Source: an uncultured Sphingomonas sp.
Lineage (GTDB): Bacteria; Pseudomonadota; Alphaproteobacteria; Sphingomonadales; Sphingomonadaceae
Assembly (NCBI RefSeq): GCF_913777625.1
Contig: NZ_CAJYTI010000005.1
Coordinates: 46,758 to 110,757 of the forward strand
Reading direction: 5' to 3'
DNA length: 64,000 bases
The notes beneath the pieces are model-generated. The model did not search any database, was not told where the DNA came from, and worked only from the letters and a program-made list of their open reading frames with translations. Shown here in pieces: positions 44,578 through 54,139 of the stretch (position 1 is its first letter; the number at the start of each line of letters is the position of its first letter). The position numbers were made by a program, and so were the translations under genes.

Positions 44578-47309
44578 TAGTCGGGCGCGCCGTCGAGGCG
44601 CACGTCGATCCGGTCGAGCAGGAAACCCGGGTCCATCGCGAAGACCTCGATCTTGTGTGCGCCTGCGGCCAGCAGGCCGAGCTTGAGGCTGCGCACTGCA
44701 GTGTTGGAGAGCACATTGGCCTTCCACTCGTCGCTACGGCCATGGGTTTCGTAATCGAGCACGGTGATCGCGCCGCCGTCCACCCGCACGCCGATCCGAA
44801 GCTTGTTGGCCGAGGTGAGGGCATGGACCGGCAGGGCGACGATCTTGAGCTCGGCATCGCCCTTGTTGCCGAGCACGAAGGGCAGGACGAGCGGGGCGGT
44901 AGCGTCGGCACGATCGCTGGAGGGCAGGTCGAGCTTGCTGCGCAATACCGCGCCGCGCGAGCCTAGTTCGTCGATCCGCTCCCAGGGCGTGTCCGCCAGC
45001 GCCAGGTCCGCCGGGGTGAGCGAAAGGATGTGGTTCACCTCGGGCGTGGCGTCGCCGGCGGGGAAGGGCTGGAGCACCGGCTCCAGATAGACCATCGCGC
45101 CGTTGCAGCGGATCTTGCCCGCAGCGATGGCGCCCTTGCCGTCATATTTCACGGCGACGCGCATCTCGTAGCCGTTGCTCGCATCGAGCCGGCCGGAACG
45201 GGCGGAGAGGTCGACGCCTTCCAGCCCCTCGACCTTCCAGTTGCTCACCGCACCCTTGCCGTACACCGTCATGAACCGGGTCTCCGGCTTGCCGGGCGCA
45301 AAGGCGAGCGCTCGGGCATCGGCGCCGCAGGGGGCGACCGGTGCGAGGTCGATCCTGGGGTAGGTCGGCTCGGCGAACACGGCCAGCTGGCGCGGCGCCA
45401 TGTCCATGATGCCGCGCCATTTGCCGCCGTTCTGAGCATTGTAGGCGGCGGTGTCGGCGACGATGGTCTGGTGCGCGGCGCGGGCTTGGTCGGCGAGGGC
45501 ATTGGCGCTCGCGCGACCCTGACGGGCATAGAGCGCGGCGAGATCGAGCTTGAGGTTGCGCGCGTTGAGCTTGGCCGCGCCGCGGACGGGATAGAGCACC
45601 AGCTGGAAGAAGGCGTCGCGGCGATCGGCGGGCATGGCTGCGGCCAGCGCCTCGGTCTTGTCGAGCAGTGCCTGATAGCGTGCGATCCGCGCTTCCGCCT
45701 CGTCGCCGCCGGTGCGGACATAGTCGCCGATGCGGATCGGCGTCTCTGGCTCGACGGTGCTGAAGCCCATGAACTCGGGCTTCCGTTCCCAGGCGAGGTC
45801 GTAATAGTCCATCAGCACGTCGCCGACGGCCGGGCCCTGCGCGCCGAATTGCGTCGTGGCCCAGTCGTACAGCTGCGCGCGCACCGGCTTGTTCAGCAGT
45901 TTCGTGTCGAAGGCGACATCCAGGAAGTAGCTGGCCAGCACTTCGCCCGGCTTGATGTCGCCGACATTGACCACCCACAGCTTCCGCGTGCCGGTCTGCC
46001 ACGCCCGGTCGAGCTGTTCGCGGATCAGCGCGGGGTGGGTGGTCGCCAGCCACAGATAGTCGTGCGGCCGGCCCCAATAGCTGATGTGGTAATAGAGGCC
46101 CGAGCCGCCCTTGCGCGTCCGCTCGGCGGCGGTGGGCAGCTGGCCGAGATAGCCGTAATTGTCCTCGGGCCAGACGAGCGTCACGTCCTCGGGCACCTTG
46201 AGCCCGCTGCGATAGACGTCGAGCACTTCCTTGTAGAGGGTGAGCACCTGCGGGATTTGATCGGCTGGCTTGCCCTGCGCAGTTGCGAGCAAGCCGCGCT
46301 GCAGGTCGATCGCCTGGGTGGTGGCGGCGAGCGCCTGTTCGGGGCTCTTCGCGCCTTCCAGCGCCGAGTCGTGCTTGCCGCGCAGGCCGATCGTGTAGAC
46401 GTTCTCGAAGCCTTTCACCTCGTCCACGCGGCGCCGCCAATAGTCGACCATGCGGTCGCGATTGGTGAAGAAGTTGAACGGCCCCTCGGTCTTCTCGCTC
46501 CACTCGCGCACATTGTTGCGCATCATCGGCTCGGCATGGGAGGTGCCGACGACGATTCCATAGGCCTTGGCCATCTCGGCATTGCCGGGGATCTGGTAGA
46601 AGGGCTTGGTGCTCTCGTGCATCGCCGGCCAAATCAGGTTGGCCTTCAGGCGCCACATCAGCTCGAACACGCGGGCATAGGTCTTGGGCCCGATATCGCC
46701 GGTTTCGGGCTCGTAGGTCTTGGCCGCCCAGGGCTGCAGGCCCCAATCCTCGTCGTTGAGGAAGATGCCGCGATACTGGACCGAAGGTACGTCGGAAAGC
46801 AGCCGGCGGCCGTCGACCACCAGCCGGTCGGCATGGCGCGGGGGCACGTCCGCCCACCATTCCCAGGCCGAGATGCCGATCGCGCGGCTGAGGTCCACCG
46901 TGCCCCAGATCGCGCCGCGCGGGTCCGAGCCGGCGATCAGCAGGTAGGACCGGCCGGGATGCTGCTTCGACGGCGCGAGGACGCGGACATAGCGTTCCCA
47001 CTCGCCGTTCAGCGCGGCGAGATCGACCTTCGCATCGTCGGCCACGGCGCGGACGAGGGCGGAGTCCTTCTGGCCGATGACGACGCAGAGTTTGCCGCAG
47101 GCGGCGAGATCGCTCGCTACCAGCGGGGTCTTGCCGGCGCGCTTGCCGATGTCGCGGGCGAGCAGTTCGCCGGCCAGCCTTGCCGAGGTGGCGTCGTCAT
47201 GGAGAATCGCGGCGGTGGTGCGGCCGTCGAACAGCACCGCCTGCTGGGCATGTGCGGCGAGGGGGAGGGCGAGCAGGACGAGCAGGACGGGGAGGGCAAA
47301 ATAGCGCAT
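44553..47309 (-). CDS. GH115 xylan alpha-(1,2)-glucuronosidase
   Basis: A 918-residue secreted enzyme of the GH115 family, which removes glucuronic acid or its 4-O-methyl form from internal xylose units of glucuronoxylan. Signal peptide about 1-21 (AHAQQ). Family marks: SDPRGAIWGTVDLSRAIGISAWEWWADVPP, YRGIFLNDEDWGLQPWAAKTYEP, LKANLIWPAMHE, GTSHAEPMMRNN, TLVWPEDNYGYL and GLYYHISYWGRPHDYLWL. A C-terminal carbohydrate-binding-like module begins around 800. It may act with the GH3 xylosidase 20 kb away. Its 3' end overlaps the SGNH gene. Confidence 0.93.
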   Translation of the reverse strand: MRYFALPVLLVLLALPLAAHAQQAVLFDGRTTAAILHDDATSARLAGELLARDIGKRAGKTPLVASDLAACGKLCVVIGQKDSALVRAVADDAKVDLAALNGEWERYVRVLAPSKQHPGRSYLLIAGSDPRGAIWGTVDLSRAIGISAWEWWADVPPRHADRLVVDGRRLLSDVPSVQYRGIFLNDEDWGLQPWAAKTYEPETGDIGPKTYARVFELMWRLKANLIWPAMHESTKPFYQIPGNAEMAKAYGIVVGTSHAEPMMRNNVREWSEKTEGPFNFFTNRDRMVDYWRRRVDEVKGFENVYTIGLRGKHDSALEGAKSPEQALAATTQAIDLQRGLLATAQGKPADQIPQVLTLYKEVLDVYRSGLKVPEDVTLVWPEDNYGYLGQLPTAAERTRKGGSGLYYHISYWGRPHDYLWLATTHPALIREQLDRAWQTGTRKLWVVNVGDIKPGEVLASYFLDVAFDTKLLNKPVRAQLYDWATTQFGAQGPAVGDVLMDYYDLAWERKPEFMGFSTVEPETPIRIGDYVRTGGDEAEARIARYQALLDKTEALAAAMPADRRDAFFQLVLYPVRGAAKLNARNLKLDLAALYARQGRASANALADQARAAHQTIVADTAAYNAQNGGKWRGIMDMAPRQLAVFAEPTYPRIDLAPVAPCGADARALAFAPGKPETRFMTVYGKGAVSNWKVEGLEGVDLSARSGRLDASNGYEMRVAVKYDGKGAIAAGKIRCNGAMVYLEPVLQPFPAGDATPEVNHILSLTPADLALADTPWERIDELGSRGAVLRSKLDLPSSDRADATAPLVLPFVLGNKGDAELKIVALPVHALTSANKLRIGVRVDGGAITVLDYETHGRSDEWKANVLSNTAVRSLKLGLLAAGAHKIEVFAMDPGFLLDRIDVRLDGAPDYYGAPPTR

Positions 47310-47344
47310 GCCGCGCTTGAAGCATGGGCAGCGGCGGAAGGGAA

Positions 47345-47480
47345 TCCCCAGATCCTCCCCGGAACGGGGAGGGGGACCAAGGCGCGTAGCGGCTTGGTGG
47401 AGGGGGATTGCAGCGAGGGACGTCCTGTGTGGAGGTCCCCCTCCACCACCGCCTGCGGCGGCGGTCCCCTTCCCCGTGCC
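47345..47480. repeat. GC-rich palindromic intergenic repeats
   Basis: The gap between GH115 and holA (47310-47493) holds two imperfect palindromes of the type seen dispersed in sphingomonads: one with CCAAG...CTTGG arms framed by GGAGGGGGA motifs (about 47365-47408), and one with ACCGCC...GGCGGT arms framed by CCCCCTCC and CCCCTTCC (about 47437-47475). The GH115 promoter must also lie here, but I cannot place it. Confidence 0.5.
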
Positions 47481-47493
47481 AGGCAGGATCTTG

Positions 47494-48516
47494 TCAGCCC
47501 TTGGCCCGTGCCGCCGCCCGGGCGATTGCGACGCACTCCACTTCGGCGAGCAATTCCCCCGCGCTGCCCGAGGACATCATCGCCCGTTCGGCCGTCCGCA
47601 CCCGCTCGATCGCCCGGGCGATCTGCGGAGCTCCCCAGCGGCGGAGCGTGCGGCCGGTCGCCGGGCGTTCCTTGAAGAAGACACGGTGGCGCTCCATCGC
47701 GTCGTCGACGCTGGCGCCCTGGTCCATCTCGGCGCGCAGCTCGGCCAGCGTCATCAGCCGGCGGACCAGCTGGCGCATCAAAGGAATCGCCGAGCCGCCG
47801 CCTTCGCCGAGCTTGGCCAGCTCCTCGCCGACTTCGGCCACGCGCCCGTCGAGCACCGCCTCGATCGCCCCGAACAACTCGCCTTCGCCCAGGTCCGCGC
47901 CGATCGCGTCCAGCGCCGCGCCATCGGCATCGCGCGGATGCTCCGGATCGGCGTCGAGGAACAGCGCCAGCTTCTCGATCTCGCGGGTCAGCACCGCGCG
48001 GTCCCCCGCCGAGGCGAGCGCCAGCCGGTGCGGGACGTCGCCGGTGAGGCGCAGGCCATGCTCGCGGGCGATCGTGCCCGCCAGCTGCGCCGCGCCCGCG
48101 CCTTCGGGCACGTAGCAGGCGAAGGCCATCGCGCTCGGCGCGGCGATCGCCGCCTTTACCAGCTTGCCGCTCGCCTTGAGGTTGGGGCCGATCGCCACCA
48201 CCGGGTTGCCCGCGCGCTCGGCACCGAGCAACAGCGCGATCGCCTCTGCCGCGCCTTCCTCGATGTTGGAAACCCGAATGTACCGCGCGCCGCCGAACAG
48301 CGACAGCGACGCCGCCTCGTCGGCCAGCAGCCCGGGCTGGTCGCGCAGCATCTTCATGTCGATATCGATCCGCTCGACGTCCGGCCCCAGCGCCTTGCCG
48401 AGCCGCTGGGCGAGATCGGCGGCGCCCGCTTCATCGGGGCCGTGGAGCAGATAGAGGCGGGTATCGGGCCTGGGCGCGTCTACCGCCGCGCGGATCTGGC
48501 CCGCATTGGCCTTCAC
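47494..48516 (-). CDS. holA: DNA polymerase III delta subunit
   Basis: A 340-residue clamp-loader subunit. The N-terminus [32 protein letters not shown] fits HolA of alphaproteobacteria, with the degenerate P-loop region (no functional Walker A). LREIEKL-type segment LTREIEKLALFLD and the C-terminal domain (LMRQLVRRLMTLAELRAEMDQG) agree. It opens the beta clamp. GTG 48516 overlaps the lptE stop (GTGA). It is last in leuS-lptE-holA. Confidence 0.92.
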   Translation of the reverse strand: MKANAGQIRAAVDAPRPDTRLYLLHGPDEAGAADLAQRLGKALGPDVERIDIDMKMLRDQPGLLADEAASLSLFGGARYIRVSNIEEGAAEAIALLLGAERAGNPVVAIGPNLKASGKLVKAAIAAPSAMAFACYVPEGAGAAQLAGTIAREHGLRLTGDVPHRLALASAGDRAVLTREIEKLALFLDADPEHPRDADGAALDAIGADLGEGELFGAIEAVLDGRVAEVGEELAKLGEGGGSAIPLMRQLVRRLMTLAELRAEMDQGASVDDAMERHRVFFKERPATGRTLRRWGAPQIARAIERVRTAERAMMSSGSAGELLAEVECVAIARAAARAKG

Positions 48517-49016
48517 TTGGGCCGCGCGCCGCCTTCGCGCACCGTCCGCGCCAGCCGCGCGACGATCTGGTCGGCGACGATGCCCGAAAGCCGCTCCAGC
48601 GCCGACTTCTCGGCCGCGATCGTGGCATATTCGGAGCCGACCACGTCGATGCCCGCATCCGAACCGGCAGTGGCATCGAGCACCACCTGGCCGTTGCGCA
48701 GGTCGATCAGCTGGTAGCGCGCGCGCAGCGTCCGCCGCTCGCGCGAGACCGAGTCGTCGCGCCGCACGCCCAGACCGATGATCTGGTCGTCGAGCTTCAC
48801 TTCGAGCCGATAGGCCGCTGCGCCGCCATTGTTCGCCAGCCGGTCCTTGAGCGCGTTCGAGACGAGCCAGCCCGACTGGCCCTGAATCGGCGCGACCTCG
48901 ACCGCCGAGAGCGTCGTCGCGACCGCACCGCCGCTGCCCCCCTGGTACATCGGATGCAGCCCGCACGCGGACAGCGCGAGGGCAAGGGGGGCGAGCAGGG
49001 CGACGGACTTGTTCAT
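48513..49016 (-). CDS. lptE: LPS-assembly lipoprotein LptE
   Basis: A 167-residue lipoprotein (lipobox ALSAC, Cys about 18, then GLHPMYQGG). LptE plugs the LptD barrel that delivers LPS to the outer surface. Sphingomonads are known for glycosphingolipids in place of LPS, so the cargo here is uncertain. ATG 49016 overlaps the leuS stop and holA overlaps its end; the order leuS-lptE-holA is the usual one. Confidence 0.9.
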   Translation of the reverse strand: MNKSVALLAPLALALSACGLHPMYQGGSGGAVATTLSAVEVAPIQGQSGWLVSNALKDRLANNGGAAAYRLEVKLDDQIIGLGVRRDDSVSRERRTLRARYQLIDLRNGQVVLDATAGSDAGIDVVGSEYATIAAEKSALERLSGIVADQIVARLARTVREGGARPK

Positions 49017-51550
49017 GCGACGATGTTCACCAATCGATCGGGCACCACGATGATCTTGCGCGGCGCCTTGCCTTCGAGCGACCGAACGATCTTGTCCGAT
49101 GCAAGTGCCGCGGCTTCGACGATATCCTTGGCCGCGCCCTTCGGCATCACCAGCGTATCGCGCAGCTTGCCGTTGACCTGCACCGCGATCGTCACTTCGT
49201 CGTCGACCAGCAGCGCCGGATCGACAGCGGGCCATTCGGCATCGGCGATCATGCCGCTCTCGCCCATCGCGGCCCAGGCCTCTTCGGCGATATGCGGCAC
49301 CATCGGCGCCACGACGCGGACCAGCGCGCGGATCGCGGCGGTGCGCGAGGCGGAGGGCCTGGCCTTCTCGATCGCCGCGGTCAGCTCGTAGAGCTTGGCA
49401 ACGGCCTTGTTGAAGGTCAGCGCCTCGATGTCCTCGGCGACGCCCGCGATGGTGCGGTGAAGCTTGCGGTCGAGATCCTTGTCCTCGCCCTCTGCTGCTT
49501 CGAGCCCGTCGAACAGGCGCCACAGCCGGTTGACGAAGCGCCAGGCGCCTTCGATGCCGCTCTCGCTCCATTCCAGGTCGCGCTCGGGCGGGCTGTCGGA
49601 GAGCACGAACCAGCGGGTCGCGTCGGCGCCGTACTGGTCGACGATCTCGGTCGGGTCGACGGTGTTCTTCTTCGACTTCGACATCTTCTCGACGCGGCCG
49701 ACGGTAACCTCGGCGCCGGTGTCGGTCAGATAGGCGGAGCCATCGGCGCGGAACGAGACCTGGGTCGGCTCGAAATACACCTTCCGCTCCAGCCCCTCAT
49801 GCTCCTCCAGCTGATAATAGCTGGCGTGGGTGACCATCCCTTGCGTGAACAGCCCGGCGAACGGCTCGGCCACGTCGATGCGGCCGATATGGCGGAGTGC
49901 CCGGGTGAAGAAGCGCGCATAGAGCAGGTGCAGGATCGCATGCTCGACGCCGCCGATATACTGGCCGACCGGCAGCCACTGCTCGGCCACCGCCTTGTCG
50001 AACGGCTTGTCCGAGGGCTGGCTGGCGAAGCGGAGGAAATACCAACTCGAATCGACGAAGGTGTCGAGCGTGTCGGTCTCGCGCCGCGCGGGCTTGCCGC
50101 ATTTCGGGCAGTCGACATGCTTCCACGTCGGGTGGCGGTCCAGCGGGTTGCCGGGGACGTCGAACGAGACGTCCTCGGGCAGCGAGACCGGCAGCTGCTC
50201 CTTGGGCACGCCGACGGAGCCGCAATTCTCGCAATGGATGATCGGGATCGGGGTGCCCCAATAGCGCTGGCGGCTCACGCCCCAGTCGCGCAGGCGCCAG
50301 ACGGTGCTGCCGGTACCCCAGCCGCCCTCTTCGGCGCGGCGGATGACTTCGCGCTTGGCGTCGACGACGTCGAGGCCGTCGAGGAAGTGCGAGTTCACCA
50401 GCGTGCCGGGCCCGGTATAGGCCTCACTCTCTTGGAACTTGGCGTCGGTCTTGTCGCCATCCGACACAACCCGACGAATTTCGAGACCGTATTTGGTCGC
50501 AAACTCGAAGTCGCGCTGGTCATGCGCCGGCACGCCCATGACGGCGCCCGTCCCGTAATCCATCAGGACGAAGTTCGCGATGAAGACGGGCAGGGTCCAG
50601 CCGCTGTCGAAGGGATGCAGGACTTCGTAGCCGGTGTCGTAGCCGAGCTTTTCCTGCGTATCCAATTCCGCGGCGGTCGTGCCGCCCTGCTTGCAGCGCT
50701 CGATGAATGCGGCGGCTTCAGCATCACGCGAAGCGACTTCACGCGCAATCGGATGATCCGCGGAAATGGCAAGGAAGCTCGCGCCGAAAATGGTGTCTGG
50801 ACGCGTCGAATATACTTCGATCGACTCCATGAGCGGCACCAGCGGTGCGAAGCGGAACGTCAGCCCCTGTGACTTGCCGATCCAGTTTTCCTGCATCAGC
50901 TTCACCTTGTCCGGCCAGTGCTCGAGGCCCTTCAGCCCTTCGAGCAGGTCGTCGGCGAAATCGGTGATCTTGAGGAACCACTGGTTGAGCTTGCGCCGCT
51001 CGACCAGCGCGCCCGAGCGCCAGCCGCGCCCGTCGATGACCTGCTCGTTGGCGAGCACGGTCATGTCGACGGGATCCCAGTTGACTGCGCTTTCCTTGCG
51101 GTAGACGAGACCTGCTTCATACAGGTCGAGGAACAGCGCCTGTTCCTGGCCGTAATAGTCCGGCTCGCAGGTGGCGATCTCGCGCGTCCAGTCGAGCGCG
51201 AAGCCGAGGCGCTTGAGCTGCGCCTTCATCGTCGCGATGTTCTGGCGGGTCCAGGCGCCGGGATGGACCTTCTTTTCCATCGCGGCATTTTCGGCGGGCA
51301 TGCCGAAGGCGTCCCAGCCCATCGGATGGAGCACTTCCATGCCCTTCATCCGGCGGAAGCGCGCCAGCACGTCGCCCATCGTGTAGTTGCGCACATGGCC
51401 CATATGGATGCGCCCCGAGGGATAGGGGAACATCTCGAGCACATAGGACTTGGGCTTGGGCGAATCGTCGCGGGCGGCGAAGGTGCGGTTTTCCTCCCAC
51501 GCCTTCTGCCACGCCGCGTCCGCCTTCAAGGGATTGAAGCGAGACGCCAT
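49013..51550 (-). CDS. leuS: leucyl-tRNA synthetase
   Basis: An 845-residue class I synthetase. HIGH appears as HMGH at 49-52 ([15 protein letters not shown]), and KMSKS is at about 620 ([14 protein letters not shown]). The CP1 editing domain (about 220-415) has [11 protein letters not shown] and the conserved Asp in [15 protein letters not shown], so editing should work. A Cys4-type zinc-ribbon remnant is visible (CENCG and CPKCG). ATG 51550 is the family start; the frame upstream overlaps the DUF3576 gene. It is followed by lptE. Confidence 0.96.
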   Translation of the reverse strand: MASRFNPLKADAAWQKAWEENRTFAARDDSPKPKSYVLEMFPYPSGRIHMGHVRNYTMGDVLARFRRMKGMEVLHPMGWDAFGMPAENAAMEKKVHPGAWTRQNIATMKAQLKRLGFALDWTREIATCEPDYYGQEQALFLDLYEAGLVYRKESAVNWDPVDMTVLANEQVIDGRGWRSGALVERRKLNQWFLKITDFADDLLEGLKGLEHWPDKVKLMQENWIGKSQGLTFRFAPLVPLMESIEVYSTRPDTIFGASFLAISADHPIAREVASRDAEAAAFIERCKQGGTTAAELDTQEKLGYDTGYEVLHPFDSGWTLPVFIANFVLMDYGTGAVMGVPAHDQRDFEFATKYGLEIRRVVSDGDKTDAKFQESEAYTGPGTLVNSHFLDGLDVVDAKREVIRRAEEGGWGTGSTVWRLRDWGVSRQRYWGTPIPIIHCENCGSVGVPKEQLPVSLPEDVSFDVPGNPLDRHPTWKHVDCPKCGKPARRETDTLDTFVDSSWYFLRFASQPSDKPFDKAVAEQWLPVGQYIGGVEHAILHLLYARFFTRALRHIGRIDVAEPFAGLFTQGMVTHASYYQLEEHEGLERKVYFEPTQVSFRADGSAYLTDTGAEVTVGRVEKMSKSKKNTVDPTEIVDQYGADATRWFVLSDSPPERDLEWSESGIEGAWRFVNRLWRLFDGLEAAEGEDKDLDRKLHRTIAGVAEDIEALTFNKAVAKLYELTAAIEKARPSASRTAAIRALVRVVAPMVPHIAEEAWAAMGESGMIADAEWPAVDPALLVDDEVTIAVQVNGKLRDTLVMPKGAAKDIVEAAALASDKIVRSLEGKAPRKIIVVPDRLVNIVA

Positions 51551-51563
51551 ATTGGGATTCCGA

Positions 51564-52001
51564 TTAGTTGGTCGCGACGGCCGCGCGGCGCAGGTCGCGT
51601 GCACGGGTCAGGATGATGTCCTCGAGCTTCTGGACGGTGGCGGCCTGCACGGGGGCCGAGACCCAGGCGCCGTTGCGGTTCACTTCGCGCAGCGCCGCGA
51701 CCCGCAGCGCATCGGCGCGCAGATCCTGGTCGAGCACGGTGACGGTCACCTTCATCCGCTCGGTGGGGACGTTGGGGTTCACATACCAGTCGGTGACGAT
51801 CACGCCGCCGTTCGAATCGGTCTGGAGCAGCGGCATGAAGCTCAGCGTGTCCAGCGTGGCGCGCCACAGATAGGCGTTGACGCCGATCGTCGTCACCTTC
51901 GACGCCGCCAGGTCCGCGTCGACACCCTTCTTGTGATGGCTGCAGGCGGCGGCGGAGACAGCGAGCGACCCCAGGATCGCAAAGCGCAACAGGCGGTTCA
52001 T
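51564..52001 (-). CDS. DUF3576 family lipoprotein
   Basis: A 145-residue protein with a lipobox (SAAACS, Cys about 20). Its core [34 protein letters not shown] is the DUF3576 signature. Outer-membrane or periplasmic; function is unknown. It precedes leuS by 13 bp and belongs to the same transcript, a common arrangement in alphaproteobacteria. The start at ATG 52001 is set by the signal peptide. Upstream 52002-52202 is intergenic with no gene. Confidence 0.88.
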   Translation of the reverse strand: MNRLLRFAILGSLAVSAAACSHHKKGVDADLAASKVTTIGVNAYLWRATLDTLSFMPLLQTDSNGGVIVTDWYVNPNVPTERMKVTVTVLDQDLRADALRVAALREVNRNGAWVSAPVQAATVQKLEDIILTRARDLRRAAVATN

Positions 52002-52202
52002 GGACGTCGTACTTCCTAGCGGGCAAGGGATGAGTGCTCGCATCTATAGGGCGGGATGTGGCGGGAGCAAGGCGCGACGCGCTGGTCCCTGATTGGTTGC
52101 GGCTGGTACGATTCTGTGGGTTGCGTGCAACACTCCGGGAAAATTGCTGTCACCGGTGGAACGTCGCTTTGATTCCATGGTAGGGGCCATCATTAGAGAG
52201 GT

Positions 52203-52940
52203 ATGCAAATGCGCTTGGTACGTTGGATGTCGGGACTTGGGGTGGGGGCGCTGTGCGTCGCCGGCCTCTTCGTCGCGCCCACGCTCCAGGCCCAGGAACG
52301 AGACCGCACGCTCAAGGCGGCCGTTCGCCCCGCACCGATGACGCTCCACGCAGCCGGGGGCTTCACCCCCGCCGCAGCCGATCCCAAGCTCGCCGCCGTG
52401 CTGGCGCGCAGCGGGATGAACGGGGCGGGTTTCCGCTTCACCCCCGCCGAATCGCGGACCGGATCGAATCGCAGCGTGACCATTGCGGTCCGCGCTGCCT
52501 CGAACCGTGCGGTGGAAACCGCGTCGCGTCTGCCTGCGGCCAAGCCGGCCTCGGTCAGCCTCGCGCCGATCGCCTATAATCTGGGCGTCGCAGTGGGCTG
52601 GCGTCGCTTCGCCGTCTCGGGCGATGTGACCCATATCGACATGGCGGGCCTCCAGCCGGGCAGCCGCGATCGCTCCGAGGTCGCCGTCAGCTATGCCGGC
52701 AAGCGCGTGAGCGGCCGCATCGCCGCCAGCGAGGACAAGCCGCTGGCCGGCACGCCGGTGCTGATCGGCGACAAGCCGAGCTATTCGCTCGATATCGGCG
52801 GCTCCTACGCGATCTCGCGCCGCCTCGATGTGACCGCGGGCGTGCGCTACAAGAGCGAGCGGGATCGACTGATCCAGTTCAACGACGAAGGTCGTCGCGA
52901 CAGCCAGTCGATCTATATCGGCACCGCCTTCCGCTTCTGA
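52203..52940 (+). CDS. predicted outer-membrane beta-barrel protein
   Basis: A 245-residue exported protein. Signal peptide about 1-31 (ending LQAQE). After a Pro/Ala-rich stretch to about 120, alternating hydrophobic strands appear: IAYNLGVAVGWRRFAVSGDVTHIDM, SYSLDIGGSYAISRRLDVTAGVRYKSE. The protein ends with Phe (YIGTAFRF), the C-terminal signal for Bam-dependent insertion. The number of strands is small (about eight), like OmpW/OmpA-type barrels or a porin remnant. It is convergent with the ThiE-like gene, with only 1 bp between stops. Confidence 0.75.
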   Translation: MQMRLVRWMSGLGVGALCVAGLFVAPTLQAQERDRTLKAAVRPAPMTLHAAGGFTPAAADPKLAAVLARSGMNGAGFRFTPAESRTGSNRSVTIAVRAASNRAVETASRLPAAKPASVSLAPIAYNLGVAVGWRRFAVSGDVTHIDMAGLQPGSRDRSEVAVSYAGKRVSGRIAASEDKPLAGTPVLIGDKPSYSLDIGGSYAISRRLDVTAGVRYKSERDRLIQFNDEGRRDSQSIYIGTAFRF

Positions 52941-52941
52941 G

Positions 52942-53463
52942 TCAGCGGGCCCAGGCGTCGATCGCCGCCCAGCCATGAATTCCCATAGGTCGTAAGCGTC
53001 GGGCGGTGTGCGGGGTCATTCCGCCCAGCGCGATCACCGGTAGGTCGAGGCCGCGAACGAGCAGTCCCAATCGCACCGGGCCCAGCACCGGCGCTCCCGG
53101 ATGCGAGCGGGTGGGGAAAACGGGCGATACCAGCAGCGCGTCCGCGCCCGCGCGGATCGCCGCTATCGCCTCGCGGCGGGAGTGCACCGGCCATGTGGTA
53201 GGTCCCCTGCCGCGCCGGCCGTGCGTCCCCATCTCGCCGCGCATCGGCTCGGCGCCTGCGCGGAGCAGGAGGAGGCCGCGCCGCCGGGCGACTCTGGCGA
53301 TTCGCGCGAACAGCGCCCGGCGCTCGGGCAGCGGCAGCTGGTAATGGCGGAAGATCACGCCGCTGCCGCGCGGCAGCCGCTCCAGTGCGTCCCACAGCCG
53401 CTCGCCCAGCCGCGGGTCGGTCATCAGCCACAGGCGCGGGATTGGGGGGTGGCGGGTCGACAT
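52942..53463 (-). CDS. ThiE/TenI-like protein (thiamine phosphate synthase family)
   Basis: A 173-residue short TIM-barrel protein. LWLMTDPRLGERLWDALERLPRGSGVIFRHYQLP and GADALLVSPVFPTRSHPGAPVLGPVRL, then PVIALGGMTP, place it in the ThiE/TenI superfamily. It is some 35 residues shorter than ThiE, and the usual pyrophosphate-region motif HxGQxD is not recognisable (THGRRGRG stands there). It may therefore not be a true thiamine phosphate synthase. Start ATG 53463. It diverges from yggS by 22 bp. Confidence 0.75.
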   Translation of the reverse strand: MSTRHPPIPRLWLMTDPRLGERLWDALERLPRGSGVIFRHYQLPLPERRALFARIARVARRRGLLLLRAGAEPMRGEMGTHGRRGRGPTTWPVHSRREAIAAIRAGADALLVSPVFPTRSHPGAPVLGPVRLGLLVRGLDLPVIALGGMTPHTARRLRPMGIHGWAAIDAWAR

Positions 53464-53485
53464 CGCCACGCCTATAGCCCGGCCC

Positions 53486-54139
53486 ATGCTTCAAGACGAT
53501 GCCAGCCAGCGGCTCGCCGCGGTGCAGACCGCGATCGCCCGCGCCGCCAAGATCGCCGACATCACCCTGATCGCCGTTTCCAAGACGCACGACGCCGCAA
53601 CGATCCAGCCGCTGATCGACGCCGGCCAGCGCGTGTTCGGCGAAAATCGCGTGCAGGAAGCCCAGGGCAAATGGCCGCAGTTGCGCGAGACAACTTCCGG
53701 CATCGCGCTTCACCTGGTCGGCCAGCTGCAATCGAACAAGGCGGACGAGGCCGTCGCGCTGTTCGATGCGATCCATGGTGTCGACCGCCCCTCGCTGGTG
53801 ACGGCGCTCGCCAAGGCGATGGACAAGGCAGACCGCCGCCCGGCCTGCTTCCTCCAGGTCAATATCGGCGACGAGGCGCAGAAGGGCGGTTGCCCGGTGG
53901 CCGAGCTGCCCGCGCTGCTGGCCGAGGCGAAGGCTGCCGCGCTGCCCGTCGCGGGCCTGATGTGCGTACCGCCGGCGGGGCTTGAAGCCGCGCCCTATTT
54001 CGCGCTGCTCGCCAAGCTGGCGCGCGAGCACGACCTCGCCGGGCTCAGCATGGGCATGTCGAGCGACTATGAGACGGCGGTGACGCTCGGCGCCACGCAT
54101 GTCCGCGTCGGCACGGCGCTGTTCGGAGAGCGGGCATGA
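53486..54139 (+). CDS. YggS family pyridoxal phosphate homeostasis protein
   Basis: A 217-residue alanine-racemase-fold protein. The PLP lysine is in LIAVSKTHDAATIQPLIDAGQRVFGENRVQEAQGK, and the phosphate site is SMGMSSDYETAVTLGATHVRVGTALFG. YggS/PLPBP proteins bind PLP without known catalysis and influence amino-acid and B6 balance. Downstream HAD gene overlaps by ATGA. Confidence 0.93.
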   Translation: MLQDDASQRLAAVQTAIARAAKIADITLIAVSKTHDAATIQPLIDAGQRVFGENRVQEAQGKWPQLRETTSGIALHLVGQLQSNKADEAVALFDAIHGVDRPSLVTALAKAMDKADRRPACFLQVNIGDEAQKGGCPVAELPALLAEAKAAALPVAGLMCVPPAGLEAAPYFALLAKLAREHDLAGLSMGMSSDYETAVTLGATHVRVGTALFGERA

